Assembly: GCA_000940995.1 (NCBI GenBank)
Contig: CP005974.1
Location: 310,001-374,000, forward strand
Reading direction: 5' to 3'
DNA from: Photobacterium gaetbulicola Gung47
Lineage (GTDB): Bacteria > Pseudomonadota > Gammaproteobacteria > Enterobacterales > Vibrionaceae
Length of the DNA: 64,000 bases
Under the pieces are notes generated by a model. The model was not told where the DNA came from. It did not search any database and saw only the letters and a program-made list of their open reading frames with translations. Made by a program: the position numbers and the translations under genes. Below are positions 26,790 to 35,601 of the stretch, one piece after another. Position 1 is the first letter of the stretch. Each line of letters begins with the position of its first letter.

Positions 26790-29204
26790 ATGTCCAACAA
26801 CTACGATTCATCAAGTATCAAGGTACTTAAGGGCCTTGATGCGGTACGTAAGCGCCCAGGGATGTATATTGGCGATACCGATGACGGTACAGGCTTGCAC
26901 CACATGGTATTTGAGGTAGTCGATAACTCTATCGACGAAGCTCTTGCTGGCCACTGTGAAGATATCATTGTCACCATCCACGAAGATGGCTCTGTGTCTG
27001 TGAGTGATGATGGTCGTGGTATTCCGACTGAAATGCACCCTGAAGAAGGCGTGTCGGCGGCAGAAGTTATCATGACGGTACTGCACGCTGGTGGTAAGTT
27101 CGATGACAACTCGTACAAGGTATCCGGTGGTCTGCACGGGGTAGGTGTTTCTGTTGTTAACGCCCTGTCTGAAAAAGTCGAGCTGACTATCCACCGTGGT
27201 GGTTCTGTCCACCAGCAGGTGTACCACCATGGTGAGCCTCAAGCGCCACTAGGTATCATTGGCGAGACCGAGAAAACCGGTACCCGTATCCGTTTCTGGC
27301 CGAGTGCAGAGACCTTCAGCAATATTGAATTTCAATATGAAATCCTGGCTAAGCGCCTGCGTGAACTGTCGTTCCTGAACTCCGGCGTGTCAATCAAGCT
27401 GATTGATGAGCGTGAGGAAGACAAGCAGGATCACTTCATGTATGAAGGTGGTATCCGTGCTTTCGTTGAGCACCTTAACCGCAACAAAACGCCAATCCAC
27501 CCGAAAGTCTTCCACTTCGAGTTTACCCGCGAAGATGGTATCGGTGTGGAAGTGGCGATGCAGTGGAACGATGGTTTCCAAGAAAACATCTACTGTTTCA
27601 CTAACAACATCCCGCAGCGCGATGGTGGTACCCACCTTGCTGGTTTCCGTGGTGCACTGACTCGTACCCTGAATAACTTCATGGATAAGGAAGGCTATTC
27701 GAAGAAAGCCAAAACGGCGACATCCGGTGATGATGCCCGTGAGGGCCTAACGGCGGTTGTATCGGTGAAAGTGCCGGATCCTAAGTTCTCAAGCCAGACA
27801 AAAGACAAGCTGGTATCGAGTGAAGTGAAGCCGGCGGTTGAATCGACCATGGGTGAGAAGCTGAGCGAGTTCCTGTTGGAAAACCCAGCTGACGCCAAAA
27901 CGGTATGTACCAAGATCATCGACGCATCACGTGCCCGTGAAGCAGCACGCAAAGCACGTGAAATGACCCGCCGTAAAGGTGCGTTGGACTTGGCTGGTCT
28001 ACCGGGCAAACTGGCAGACTGTCAGGAAAAAGACCCAGCCCTTTCTGAACTCTACATTGTGGAGGGTGACTCTGCGGGCGGTAGTGCCAAGCAGGGTCGT
28101 AACCGTAAAAACCAGGCTATCCTGCCGCTGAAAGGTAAGATCCTGAACGTTGAGAAAGCACGCTTCGACAAGATGCTGTCTTCTCAGGAAGTGGCAACGC
28201 TTATCACCGCTATGGGCTGTGGTATCGGCCGTGACGAGTACAACCCGGATAAACTGCGTTACCACAACATCATCATCATGACCGATGCCGATGTCGATGG
28301 TTCCCACATCCGTACGCTGCTGCTGACGTTCTTCTACCGTCAGATGCCGGAGCTTATTGAACGTGGTCATATCTACATTGCCCAGCCACCGCTTTACAAA
28401 GTGAAGAAGGGCAAGCAGGAGCAGTACATCCAGGATGACGAGGACATGGGTCAGTACCAGGTAGCCTTGGCACTGGATAACGCTGCGCTGTTTACCGCGG
28501 AAGGTGCACCAGCGATTTCTGGTGAAGCGCTGGAGTCGTTGGTCAAGCAGTTTAACGGTGCAACCAAGCTGATTGAACGTATGAGCCGTCGTTACCCGAC
28601 CTTGATGCTTAACGAGTTTACTTACCAGCCACGTTTGACGGCAGAGATGCTGAATAACGAAGGCGATGTTGAAGCTTGGACTAAGGCATTGGTTGCTGCG
28701 TTGAACGCCAAGCAATCTGGCGAGAGCCAGTACTCTTATGCAGTGGTTCGTGACGAAGAGCTGAGCCTGTACCTGCCGAAAGTGACCGTTCGTACCCACG
28801 GTGTTGAACATGAGTACCTGCTAAGTGCTGATCTGCTTAACTCGAAAGAGTACGGCAAGCTGGCATCATTGTCTGAAGCGTTGTTCGAGCTGCTTGAGGA
28901 GTCTGCCTACGTACAGCGTGGCGAGCGCAAGCAGCCGGTAAGCAGCTTCAAAGAAGCCTTGGAGTGGTTGATCAAAGAGTCTCGCCGCGGCCTGTCGCTA
29001 CAGCGATACAAAGGTCTGGGTGAGATGAACCCTGAGCAGCTTTGGGAAACAACTATGGATCCTGAAACTCGCCGTATGATGCAGGTAACCATCAACGATG
29101 CCGTTGCTGCAGATGAGCTGTTCACCACGCTGATGGGTGATCACGTTGAGCCGCGTCGTAACTTCATTGAGGCGAACGCGCTGAATGCGAACTTGGACGT
29201 GTAA
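26790..29204 (+). CDS. gyrB: DNA gyrase subunit B
   Basis: ATPase subunit of gyrase, which introduces negative supercoils with GyrA. It has 804 residues, the usual length. GHKL ATPase motifs are EVVDNSIDEALAG, DDGRGIP and GGLHGVGVSVVNALS. The TOPRIM motifs are EGDSAGGSAKQGRNR and DADVDGSHIRTLLL. The C-terminus has KGLGEMNPEQLWETTMDP. A strong terminator follows. Confidence 0.98.
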   Translation: MSNNYDSSSIKVLKGLDAVRKRPGMYIGDTDDGTGLHHMVFEVVDNSIDEALAGHCEDIIVTIHEDGSVSVSDDGRGIPTEMHPEEGVSAAEVIMTVLHAGGKFDDNSYKVSGGLHGVGVSVVNALSEKVELTIHRGGSVHQQVYHHGEPQAPLGIIGETEKTGTRIRFWPSAETFSNIEFQYEILAKRLRELSFLNSGVSIKLIDEREEDKQDHFMYEGGIRAFVEHLNRNKTPIHPKVFHFEFTREDGIGVEVAMQWNDGFQENIYCFTNNIPQRDGGTHLAGFRGALTRTLNNFMDKEGYSKKAKTATSGDDAREGLTAVVSVKVPDPKFSSQTKDKLVSSEVKPAVESTMGEKLSEFLLENPADAKTVCTKIIDASRAREAARKAREMTRRKGALDLAGLPGKLADCQEKDPALSELYIVEGDSAGGSAKQGRNRKNQAILPLKGKILNVEKARFDKMLSSQEVATLITAMGCGIGRDEYNPDKLRYHNIIIMTDADVDGSHIRTLLLTFFYRQMPELIERGHIYIAQPPLYKVKKGKQEQYIQDDEDMGQYQVALALDNAALFTAEGAPAISGEALESLVKQFNGATKLIERMSRRYPTLMLNEFTYQPRLTAEMLNNEGDVEAWTKALVAALNAKQSGESQYSYAVVRDEELSLYLPKVTVRTHGVEHEYLLSADLLNSKEYGKLASLSEALFELLEESAYVQRGERKQPVSSFKEALEWLIKESRRGLSLQRYKGLGEMNPEQLWETTMDPETRRMMQVTINDAVAADELFTTLMGDHVEPRRNFIEANALNANLDV

Positions 29205-29232
29205 TTAAACGCGTACCGCTATTCAGTTCCGA

Positions 29233-29260
29233 AACGCCGCACTCAGTGCGGCGTTTTTTT
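29233..29260 (+). terminator. Terminator after gyrB
   Basis: Stem AACGCCGCACT/AGTGCGGCGTT with a 1-3 nt loop and seven T. It ends the dnaA-dnaN-recF-gyrB series. Confidence 0.92.
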
Positions 29261-29334
29261 ATTTCAGCCACCTCCCAACCAAAATCGTATTTACCACTTT
29301 TCTTCCCAGATTCTCGGCATCCAGTACATCAGGC

Positions 29335-29362
29335 CTTATTACCCCATATTTGGGGTAATAAG
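29335..29362. repeat. 12-bp inverted repeat in gyrB-ibpA gap
   Basis: CTTATTACCCCA and TGGGGTAATAAG are perfect complements around TATT. There is no T tract on either side, so it is not an ordinary terminator. It may be an operator or a structured RNA. Confidence 0.6.
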
Positions 29363-29554
29363 ACCGTGTCCTTAATGAGAATACCGGATTGTATTGGCTG
29401 TAGATTTCGCGCCTGTCGGTGGCAAGCATTAAGGCAACAATATCCGCATTTCACCAACAGCGTAACTGTATTAAGGACGATTTATTGAACGCTGATGTAG
29501 TGCTGTTGGATTCAGGGATAAAAAAGATGTACGGAAAAAATATTTTGTCACCGG

Positions 29555-29584
29555 GGTTGGGATCATATTGCGCTGCCCCTATAT
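29555..29584 (+). promoter_or_regulatory. Possible heat-shock (sigma-32) promoter of ibpA
   Basis: GGTTGGG (29555-29561), 14 bp, then CCCCTATAT (29576-29584) resembles the sigma-32 pattern (GGCTTGA, then CCCCATAT). The -35 match is partial. It would give a leader of about 110 nt, the size expected for a thermometer-controlled ibpA. Confidence 0.4.
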
Positions 29585-29676
29585 CTATTTATGAAGAGCA
29601 AGGTGCCACACATTGGGCCTTCGACCGGCTTGTCCGCAGATGGAAAGCCTCTTCGACAATTCAATCGTTTAATGTA

Positions 29677-29693
29677 TTGCTTCATAAGAAGGA
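29677..29693 (+). ncRNA. ROSE-type RNA thermometer hairpin before ibpA
   Basis: TTGCTTC-ATAA-GAAGGA folds so that the AAGGA ribosome site of ibpA pairs with the UUGCU strand, leaving a G opposite G. This is the hallmark of the ROSE (repression of heat-shock gene expression) element, which opens at heat-shock temperature. The start codon is 8 nt beyond the hairpin. The rest of the 29261-29676 gap has no gene I can support. Confidence 0.65.
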
Positions 29694-29701
29694 TAAAGTT
29701 T

Positions 29702-30142
29702 ATGCGTAACCTAGATTTCACTCCTCTATACCGCTCTGCTATCGGCTTCGATCGTCTGTTCAACCAAATGGAAAAATCGGCAACCAATGCCAATGTTGGT
29801 TACCCGCCATATAACATCGAACAGCAGGATGATAACCACTATCGTATTACCATGGCTGTGGCCGGTTTTGCCGATGAGCAACTGGATATCACCCAGCAGC
29901 AAAATAAACTGATTGTGCGTGGTACCCGTGAAGCCAATGGTGAGACTGAACGTCAGTACCTGTACCAAGGCATTGCCGAGCGAGATTTCGAGCGTAAATT
30001 CCAACTGGCAGACTACGTGAAGGTCGTCGGTGCCGAGATGGAAAACGGCCTGCTGCATATCGATCTTGAGCGAGAGATCCCTGAAGAGCAGAAGCCACGC
30101 AAGATTGCGATCAACGGTCGCCACTTGCTTGAGAGCGAGTAA
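29702..30142 (+). CDS. ibpA: Small heat-shock protein IbpA (Hsp20)
   Basis: ATP-independent holdase that binds aggregating proteins. It has 146 residues from MRNLDFTPLYRSAIGFDRLF, as in enterobacterial IbpA; the frame is open upstream but that part is not family-like. The alpha-crystallin domain covers about 35-125, with YNIEQQDDNHYRITMAVAGF, YLYQGIAERDFERKFQLAD and GLLHIDLEREIPE. AAGGA is 8 nt upstream but lies in a predicted thermometer hairpin. A terminator follows. Confidence 0.96.
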   Translation: MRNLDFTPLYRSAIGFDRLFNQMEKSATNANVGYPPYNIEQQDDNHYRITMAVAGFADEQLDITQQQNKLIVRGTREANGETERQYLYQGIAERDFERKFQLADYVKVVGAEMENGLLHIDLEREIPEEQKPRKIAINGRHLLESE

Positions 30143-30177
30143 TTATAAACAGGAACATTTTTTCCTTTAGAGGTGTG

Positions 30178-30206
30178 AAAGGTCAGTCAGCATGCTGGCC
30201 TTTTTT
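30178..30206 (+). terminator. Terminator after ibpA
   Basis: Stem AAAGGTCAG/CTGGCCTTT (one T-G pair) with an 8-nt loop and a T6 tail. Between here and the avtA terminator (30207-30626) I see no gene, only a parS-like site. Confidence 0.8.
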
Positions 30207-30412
30207 ATTTCCTTTTTCTTCTGTCTTTTTTATCCGTCTCTCTGTGGTTCTACACCCATGCTCGGTGATTCAATATTGAGTATAAAGCAGAAGTTATCAC
30301 TGACTAATTAGTTTCAAAGCCAGTTCATCCTTTCGGCATATTGTCTTAATAGTTACTTCGTTAGGGTAGGACATCCATCGTTCTCCAATATTTCTTCATT
30401 GCGCAGCCAGTT

Positions 30413-30428
30413 TGTTTCACGTGAAACT
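30413..30428. other. parS-like site
   Basis: TGTTTCACGTGAAACT matches the TGTTTCACGTGAAACA consensus at 15 of 16 positions, in a non-coding gap. Confidence 0.85.
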
Positions 30429-30626
30429 TTGCTGAGATAATAGAGCTACCTAGTAAAGATCACTCTCCTAAAGCAACCACACCTTTTCATCATCAAGCCA
30501 AGTTAATAGTGTTTAGGTGGAAATCAAAATCTGCGTAAGTGAGTGACCTTTGATGCTTCTTATCGAATGAAGTAACGACTGCAAAGAGAGTTGCGCATAG
30601 ATTGGGTTTGCATTGATTAGTAATGA

Positions 30627-30655
30627 TAAAAAACAGGCTACCCGTGGTAGCCTGT
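30627..30655 (-). terminator. Terminator after avtA
   Basis: Perfect 10-bp stem ACAGGCTACC/GGTAGCCTGT with loop CGT, followed by a U6 run on the minus strand. Confidence 0.9.
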
Positions 30656-30686
30656 GTATGTTGTCTAGTCGTATGCACTGAGTGGG

Positions 30687-31937
30687 TTATTGCTCTTGGT
30701 AGGCTCTTTCCACTTCCTCGGCAATGATTGCGATGCCCTTACGCATTACTTCATCTTCCTGAACGTAGTTCATCCGTAGACACTCATGGCCATGCTGCCA
30801 GTCCTCATCAAGGCCAATGAAGAAATACTCCCCAGGCACAATGAGCACACCGCGGGCTTTTAATCGGCGGTAAAGCTCCATGGTGCTGATTGGTAAGTCC
30901 TTGAACCATAGCCACAGGAACATCGCGCCTTCTGGCTTGTGGATCCTAAAGCGAGAGTCAGTAATGGCCTGTTGCAGCATTTCCACGGCATGCTTGGACT
31001 TGCGCAAGTAGAAAGGTTTGATGACATCTTCGCTCAAGCGCATCAGGTCATTTTGCTCAATCATCTTATAACCAATCGCCGGGCCGACACTGCCCGGTGC
31101 CAGGCTGAGAACGCCATTCATATTGGCGATGGCGGTGGCGATTTCTTCGCTGGCAACCACAATCCCGCAGCGCACGCCTGGCAGACCAAGTTTCGACAAG
31201 CTCATGCACAAGATCGTGTTGTCGTTCCAGAATGGGGTGACATCTTCAAAGATGATATCAGGGAACGGCATACCATAGGCATTGTCGATGATAAGCGGGA
31301 TATTGTGCTCGCGAGCCAGCTGATCAAGGTGGTGGATTTCCTCGTTGGTCAGGACATTACCCGTCGGGTTGGTAGGGCGAGAGGCACAGATAGCACCGAT
31401 ACTGTTATCAACCACCAGGTGGTTGAAGTCAACATGGTATTTGAACAGACCGTTCTTAAGCAGGCTGATCTCCGGTTTGTAGGAGATAAACATTTTTTCA
31501 CTTAAGCCTGAGTCACCATAGCCAATGTATTCAGGTGCCAATGGCAGTAGGATTTTTTTCTTCGTGCCGTTCTTGAAATCACCGGCTAGCAAGTTGAACA
31601 AGTTGAAGAACGCACTTTGGCTGCCGTTAGTCAGGGCGATATTTTTAGCGCTGATATTCCAGCCGTAACGAGACTTTAATAGTTGGGCGAGGGCATTGAT
31701 GAAAACATTCTTACCCTGCGGGCCGTCGTAGTTGGTCAGTGCTTGGGTGAGTTCACCTGTAGCTGCCATCTGGCTGCAGAGCTGGTTGAAGTACTCTACC
31801 ATTTCAGGGATCTGGGCAGGGTTACCGCCACCGAGCATAATGGCATCGGGGTTACGTAAGCCATCGTTCAAATCATCCATCAGCTGGGTGATACCTGAGT
31901 AGCGGGCGAACTTGTCACCAAATGTAGAAAACTCCAT
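30687..31937 (-). CDS. avtA: Valine-pyruvate aminotransferase
   Basis: PLP-dependent transaminase interconverting valine plus pyruvate with 2-ketoisovalerate plus alanine. It has 416 residues. MEFSTFGDKFARYSGITQLM and GGGNPAQIPEM at the N-terminus are AvtA signatures. RPTNPTGNV is the substrate loop, and the PLP lysine is in CMSLSKLGLPGVRCG. It is a single-gene unit with its own terminator, and its upstream gap carries two parS sites. Confidence 0.95.
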   Translation of the reverse strand: MEFSTFGDKFARYSGITQLMDDLNDGLRNPDAIMLGGGNPAQIPEMVEYFNQLCSQMAATGELTQALTNYDGPQGKNVFINALAQLLKSRYGWNISAKNIALTNGSQSAFFNLFNLLAGDFKNGTKKKILLPLAPEYIGYGDSGLSEKMFISYKPEISLLKNGLFKYHVDFNHLVVDNSIGAICASRPTNPTGNVLTNEEIHHLDQLAREHNIPLIIDNAYGMPFPDIIFEDVTPFWNDNTILCMSLSKLGLPGVRCGIVVASEEIATAIANMNGVLSLAPGSVGPAIGYKMIEQNDLMRLSEDVIKPFYLRKSKHAVEMLQQAITDSRFRIHKPEGAMFLWLWFKDLPISTMELYRRLKARGVLIVPGEYFFIGLDEDWQHGHECLRMNYVQEDEVMRKGIAIIAEEVERAYQEQ

Positions 31938-32142
31938 CTTTACTTCTGACCTCGGGGCGTTGTGTTTGTCTTATGCGATATGGTTATGCTTTATGTTGTG
32001 CTGTTGGTCAACATACCTCAACGAAGCGTTTTATTAAACCCCTTGTAACACCTGTTCTTCATCCCATTAGCCTGCACTCAAAATCAGCGGGAAAGTCTGA
32101 TGATATATAGAGTCTCGCGGTACTTGTCCGAGGGGTATCCAT

Positions 32143-32158
32143 TGTTCCACGTGAAACC
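32143..32158. other. parS-like site upstream of avtA
   Basis: TGTTCCACGTGAAACC fits TGTTNCACGTGNAACA except for the final base. It is non-coding, 32 bp from a perfect site. Confidence 0.8.
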
Positions 32159-32189
32159 GTAGTGATTTGGGTGGCTATTTATATCAGCG

Positions 32190-32205
32190 TGTTTCACGTG
32201 AAACA
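32190..32205. other. parS site (perfect consensus)
   Basis: TGTTTCACGTGAAACA, an exact 16-bp match to the widely conserved parS palindrome, lies in the gap between glyS and avtA. Apart from this, its neighbour and the glyS terminator, the 31938-32326 gap holds nothing obvious. Confidence 0.95.
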
Positions 32206-32273
32206 GCTTAATGTAAACCGTTTAAGGTTAATAGGCTTGAAACTGGAGGCTGTGAAAACCTAAGGGCACAAAT

Positions 32274-32301
32274 AAAAAAGCCCCGGTCTAAACCGGGGCT
32301 T
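32274..32301 (-). terminator. Terminator after glyS
   Basis: Stem AAGCCCCGGT/ACCGGGGCTT with loop CTAA and a U tract on the minus strand, ending the glyQ-glyS operon. Confidence 0.92.
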
Positions 32302-32326
32302 CAATATCGTTATAGCTCTTTCGCCA

Positions 32327-34396
32327 TTACTTTTGCAGTAGCGAAATATCTGCCACTTTTAGGAACTCGTTACGTAGCTGGTTCAGCATGGTAAGACGAT
32401 TCACTTTTAGCTTCTCGTCATCAGCCATAACCATCACGTTGTCGAAGAACGCATCAACTGGCTCACGAAGGTTTGCTAGTTCTGACAGTGCCTGCTGGTA
32501 ATCACCTTCGGCAAAGACAGGCGCAAGCTGTTCTAGCGTTGATGCGATATCAGCCGCCAATGCTTTTTCTGCATCTTCAACCAATAGGCTGCTATCAACA
32601 CCTGAAGCTAGTTCACCATCGAATTTCGCTAGGATGTTACCCACACGCTTGTTGGCGGCTGCTAGTGATTCAGCAGCGTCTAGAGAGCGGAAGTGTGTTA
32701 CCGCTTTAACACGCTTGTCGAAATCAGCAGGCTGGGTAGGGCGTAGTGCCAGTACCGCCTGGATAACGTCAACGCTGTGGCCTTCGTCTTGGTACCAAGC
32801 ACGGAAGCGGCCTAGCATGAAGTCGATCACTTCGTCTGCCACATTGGCGTTCGTTAGCTTGTCGCCGAATAGTGATTGTGCTTTGGCAATCAGGTCAACC
32901 AAATCTAGGTTGTAGCCTTTCTCAACGATGATACGTAGAACACCTAGCGCTGCACGGCGCAGGGCAAATGGGTCAGAACCTTTCGGTGCCTGGCCAATGC
33001 CGAAGATACCCACTAGCGTATCTAGCTTGTCTGCCATCGCAACAGACGCTGACACGCCTGTGCTTGGCAGTTCGTCACCGGCAAAGCGTGGCATGTATTG
33101 CTCGTTTAGCGCTAGAGCGACTTCTTCTGCTTCACCGTCATGGCGAGCGTAGTGCATGCCCATCACACCCTGGGTATCGGTAAATTCGAATACCATGGAG
33201 GTCATCAGGTCACACTTGGCCAGTAGGCCAGCGCGTTTAGCGTTAGTCACATCAGCATCGATCTTTTCGGCAATGTAGCCAGCAAGTTCAGTGATACGGT
33301 CAGTCTTGTCTTTGATCGTACCTAGCTGCTTCTGGAAGATAGCTGTTTCTAGTTCAGGCAGGCGATCAATCAGTGGACGCTTACGGTCGGTGTTGAAGAA
33401 GAACTCTGCATCGGCAAGACGAGGGCGGACAACCTTCTCGTTACCTTCGATGATTTGTTGAGGATCTTTCGAAATGATGTTGGTTACGAAGATGAACTTA
33501 GGCACTAGGTTGCCATCTGCGTCGTAAACCGGGAAGTATTTCTGGTCACCTTTCATGGTGTAAACCAGCGCTTCAGACGGTACGTTCAGGAAGTCTTCTT
33601 CGAAAGATGCAGTCAGTACGACAGGCCATTCAACCAGAGACGTCACTTCTTCAACCAGCTCGTCTTCAAGGTCGGCTTTACCGCCAACCGCTTCAGCAGC
33701 TTTCTGGGCATCAGCCAAGATGATGGCTTTACGTGCTTCGTAATCAGCCATTACCTTACCGCGCTCTTCCAGGATCGCTGGATACTGATCGGCATTGTCG
33801 ATAGTAAACTCAGCTTCACCCATGAAGCGGTGGCCACGAATAGTGCGTGCAGATTCCACACCCAGGATAGTACCCGGGATCAGCTTGTCACCCAGAAGCA
33901 TGGTCAGGGTTTTCACCGGACGGATAAACTGAGTGTCTGTGTCACCCCAGCGCATTGGCTTAGGAATTGGCAGTTTAGCAAGCGCATTGGCAGCCATATC
34001 GCATAGCAGTGCATCAGCCGCTTGGCCTTTGACTTCTTGCTTGAACAGTAGCCATTCGCCTTTGTCGGTAACCAGGCGGTCAGCTTGTTCAACGGTGATG
34101 CCATTACCACGTGCCCAGCCTTGAGCCGCTTTGGTTGGGTTACCGTCTGCATCGAATGCCACAGAAATCGCCGGGCCGCGCTTTTCTACCACCTTGTCAG
34201 GCTGGTTTTCAGCAAGGCCAGCAACCTTAAGTGCCAGGCGGCGAGGAGAAGCAAACCACTTCACACCCTGGTGTGGTAGGTCTGCTGCTTTCAACTCAGC
34301 TTCGAAGTTTGCTGCAAAGGCTTCTGCCAGTGTGCGCAGTGCCGTTGGCGGTAGCTCTTCGGTACCAAGTTCAATAAGGAAATTGTGTTCAGCCAT
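32327..34396 (-). CDS. glyS: Glycyl-tRNA synthetase beta subunit
   Basis: Beta chain of the alpha2beta2 glycyl-tRNA synthetase, involved in tRNA recognition. The start at ATG 34396 (MAEHNFLIELGTEELPPTAL) has AAGGA upstream and gives 689 residues as in E. coli; nine extra in-frame codons upstream are rejected. It contains the HD-like region and a C-terminal anticodon-binding (DALR) part with VNRLTMLNQLRNEFLKVADI. It follows glyQ by 8 bp. Confidence 0.97.
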   Translation of the reverse strand: MAEHNFLIELGTEELPPTALRTLAEAFAANFEAELKAADLPHQGVKWFASPRRLALKVAGLAENQPDKVVEKRGPAISVAFDADGNPTKAAQGWARGNGITVEQADRLVTDKGEWLLFKQEVKGQAADALLCDMAANALAKLPIPKPMRWGDTDTQFIRPVKTLTMLLGDKLIPGTILGVESARTIRGHRFMGEAEFTIDNADQYPAILEERGKVMADYEARKAIILADAQKAAEAVGGKADLEDELVEEVTSLVEWPVVLTASFEEDFLNVPSEALVYTMKGDQKYFPVYDADGNLVPKFIFVTNIISKDPQQIIEGNEKVVRPRLADAEFFFNTDRKRPLIDRLPELETAIFQKQLGTIKDKTDRITELAGYIAEKIDADVTNAKRAGLLAKCDLMTSMVFEFTDTQGVMGMHYARHDGEAEEVALALNEQYMPRFAGDELPSTGVSASVAMADKLDTLVGIFGIGQAPKGSDPFALRRAALGVLRIIVEKGYNLDLVDLIAKAQSLFGDKLTNANVADEVIDFMLGRFRAWYQDEGHSVDVIQAVLALRPTQPADFDKRVKAVTHFRSLDAAESLAAANKRVGNILAKFDGELASGVDSSLLVEDAEKALAADIASTLEQLAPVFAEGDYQQALSELANLREPVDAFFDNVMVMADDEKLKVNRLTMLNQLRNEFLKVADISLLQK

Positions 34397-34404
34397 GGTG
34401 ATCC

Positions 34405-35316
34405 TTACTTGTCTTTTTTGCACATTGGGAAGCCAAGAGCTTCACGGGAAGCGTAGTAGGCTTCAGCCACTTGCTTGGTTAGGTTACGGATGCGCAGGAT
34501 GTAGCGCTGACGCTCTGTAACAGAAACGGCTTTGCGTGCATCAAGAAGGTTGAATGCATGGCCTGCTTTTAGAATACGTTCGTAAGCAGGTAGAGGAAGT
34601 GGTTTCTCTAGTGCTAGTAGCTCCTGACATTCCTTTTCGCACTGGTCGAAGAATGTGAATAGGAAATCAACGTCTGCGTATTCGAAGTTGTAAGTTGACT
34701 GTTCAACTTCGTTTTGGTGGAAGATATCACCGTATGTCACTTTGCCTAGCGGACCGTCTGTCCATACTAGGTCGTATACGGAATCAACACCCTGGATGTA
34801 CATCGCCAGACGTTCGATACCGTATGTGATTTCACCGGTTACTGGCTTACATTCAAGACCACCAACCTGCTGGAAGTAAGTGAACTGAGTAACTTCCATA
34901 CCGTTTAGCCATACTTCCCAGCCTAGACCCCAGGCACCCAAGGTTGGGTTTTCCCAGTTATCTTCTACGAAGCGGATGTCGTGGACTTGGGTATCGATGC
35001 CAAGAGCTTCCAGCGAGCCTAGGTATAGCTCCTGAATATTGTCCGGTGATGGCTTGATGATCACCTGGAACTGGTAGTAGTGCTGAAGGCGGTTCGGGTT
35101 CTCGCCGTAGCGGCCGTCGGTAGGACGACGTGATGGTTGCACATACGCTGCTGCAATAGGTTCTGGACCCAGAGCACGAAGACATGTCATCGGGTGAGAG
35201 GTACCTGCACCTACTTCCATGTCCAGAGGTTGCACAATAGTACAACCCTGTTGGCCCCAGTAATCCTGCAGCGCGAGGATCATGCCCTGAAAGGTTTTAA
35301 TATCGTATTTCTGCAT
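34405..35316 (-). CDS. glyQ: Glycyl-tRNA synthetase alpha subunit
   Basis: Class II catalytic chain that activates glycine. It has 303 residues, beginning MQKYDIKTFQGMILALQDYW. Class II motifs are visible around GAGTSHPMTCLRALGPEP and RLQHYYQFQVI. GLGWEVWLNGMEVTQFTYFQ lies in the active-site half. It is the first gene of the glyQS operon. Confidence 0.98.
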   Translation of the reverse strand: MQKYDIKTFQGMILALQDYWGQQGCTIVQPLDMEVGAGTSHPMTCLRALGPEPIAAAYVQPSRRPTDGRYGENPNRLQHYYQFQVIIKPSPDNIQELYLGSLEALGIDTQVHDIRFVEDNWENPTLGAWGLGWEVWLNGMEVTQFTYFQQVGGLECKPVTGEITYGIERLAMYIQGVDSVYDLVWTDGPLGKVTYGDIFHQNEVEQSTYNFEYADVDFLFTFFDQCEKECQELLALEKPLPLPAYERILKAGHAFNLLDARKAVSVTERQRYILRIRNLTKQVAEAYYASREALGFPMCKKDK

Positions 35317-35472
35317 TGTCAGCTTCGCGTGATTAATGGATTGAGAGATTTTTAGTAACTATCCAGTATACCTTGCCAACACCTGCGCTAGTAGGGGGAG
35401 TGCATGTTTTTTGGTCATCTTTAATTAATTTGCTTAAATTAATGTGCCTAGCTTGTCAGGGGATAGACTTTT

Positions 35473-35501
35473 TTGACATTGTTCTGATATCAGCTTATGA
35501 C
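35473..35501 (+). promoter_or_regulatory. Possible promoter of the OmpA-like lipoprotein gene
   Basis: TTGACA (35473-35478), 17 bp, then TATGAC (35496-35501), about 100 bp before the gene. The -10 is imperfect. Confidence 0.4.
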
Positions 35502-35601
35502 GGTCAGATACAATACTGCCGCCAATGAACAGCTTTGGCTTGCCAAAGACGCTGCACACAATGACATCGGCCCTGAGCCGAGAATAAGAAAGGTAAACAA
35601 T

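Noticed and set aside
27999..28811. A 270-codon open frame opposite gyrB
   Set aside because: Antisense to the TOPRIM region of intact gyrB with no recognisable protein features.
29419..29709. A 96-codon open frame before ibpA
   Set aside because: Runs through the thermometer and ends over the ibpA start; no ribosome site and no family resemblance.
30493..30678. A 61-codon open frame on the minus strand after avtA
   Set aside because: It includes the avtA terminator hairpin and has no ribosome site.
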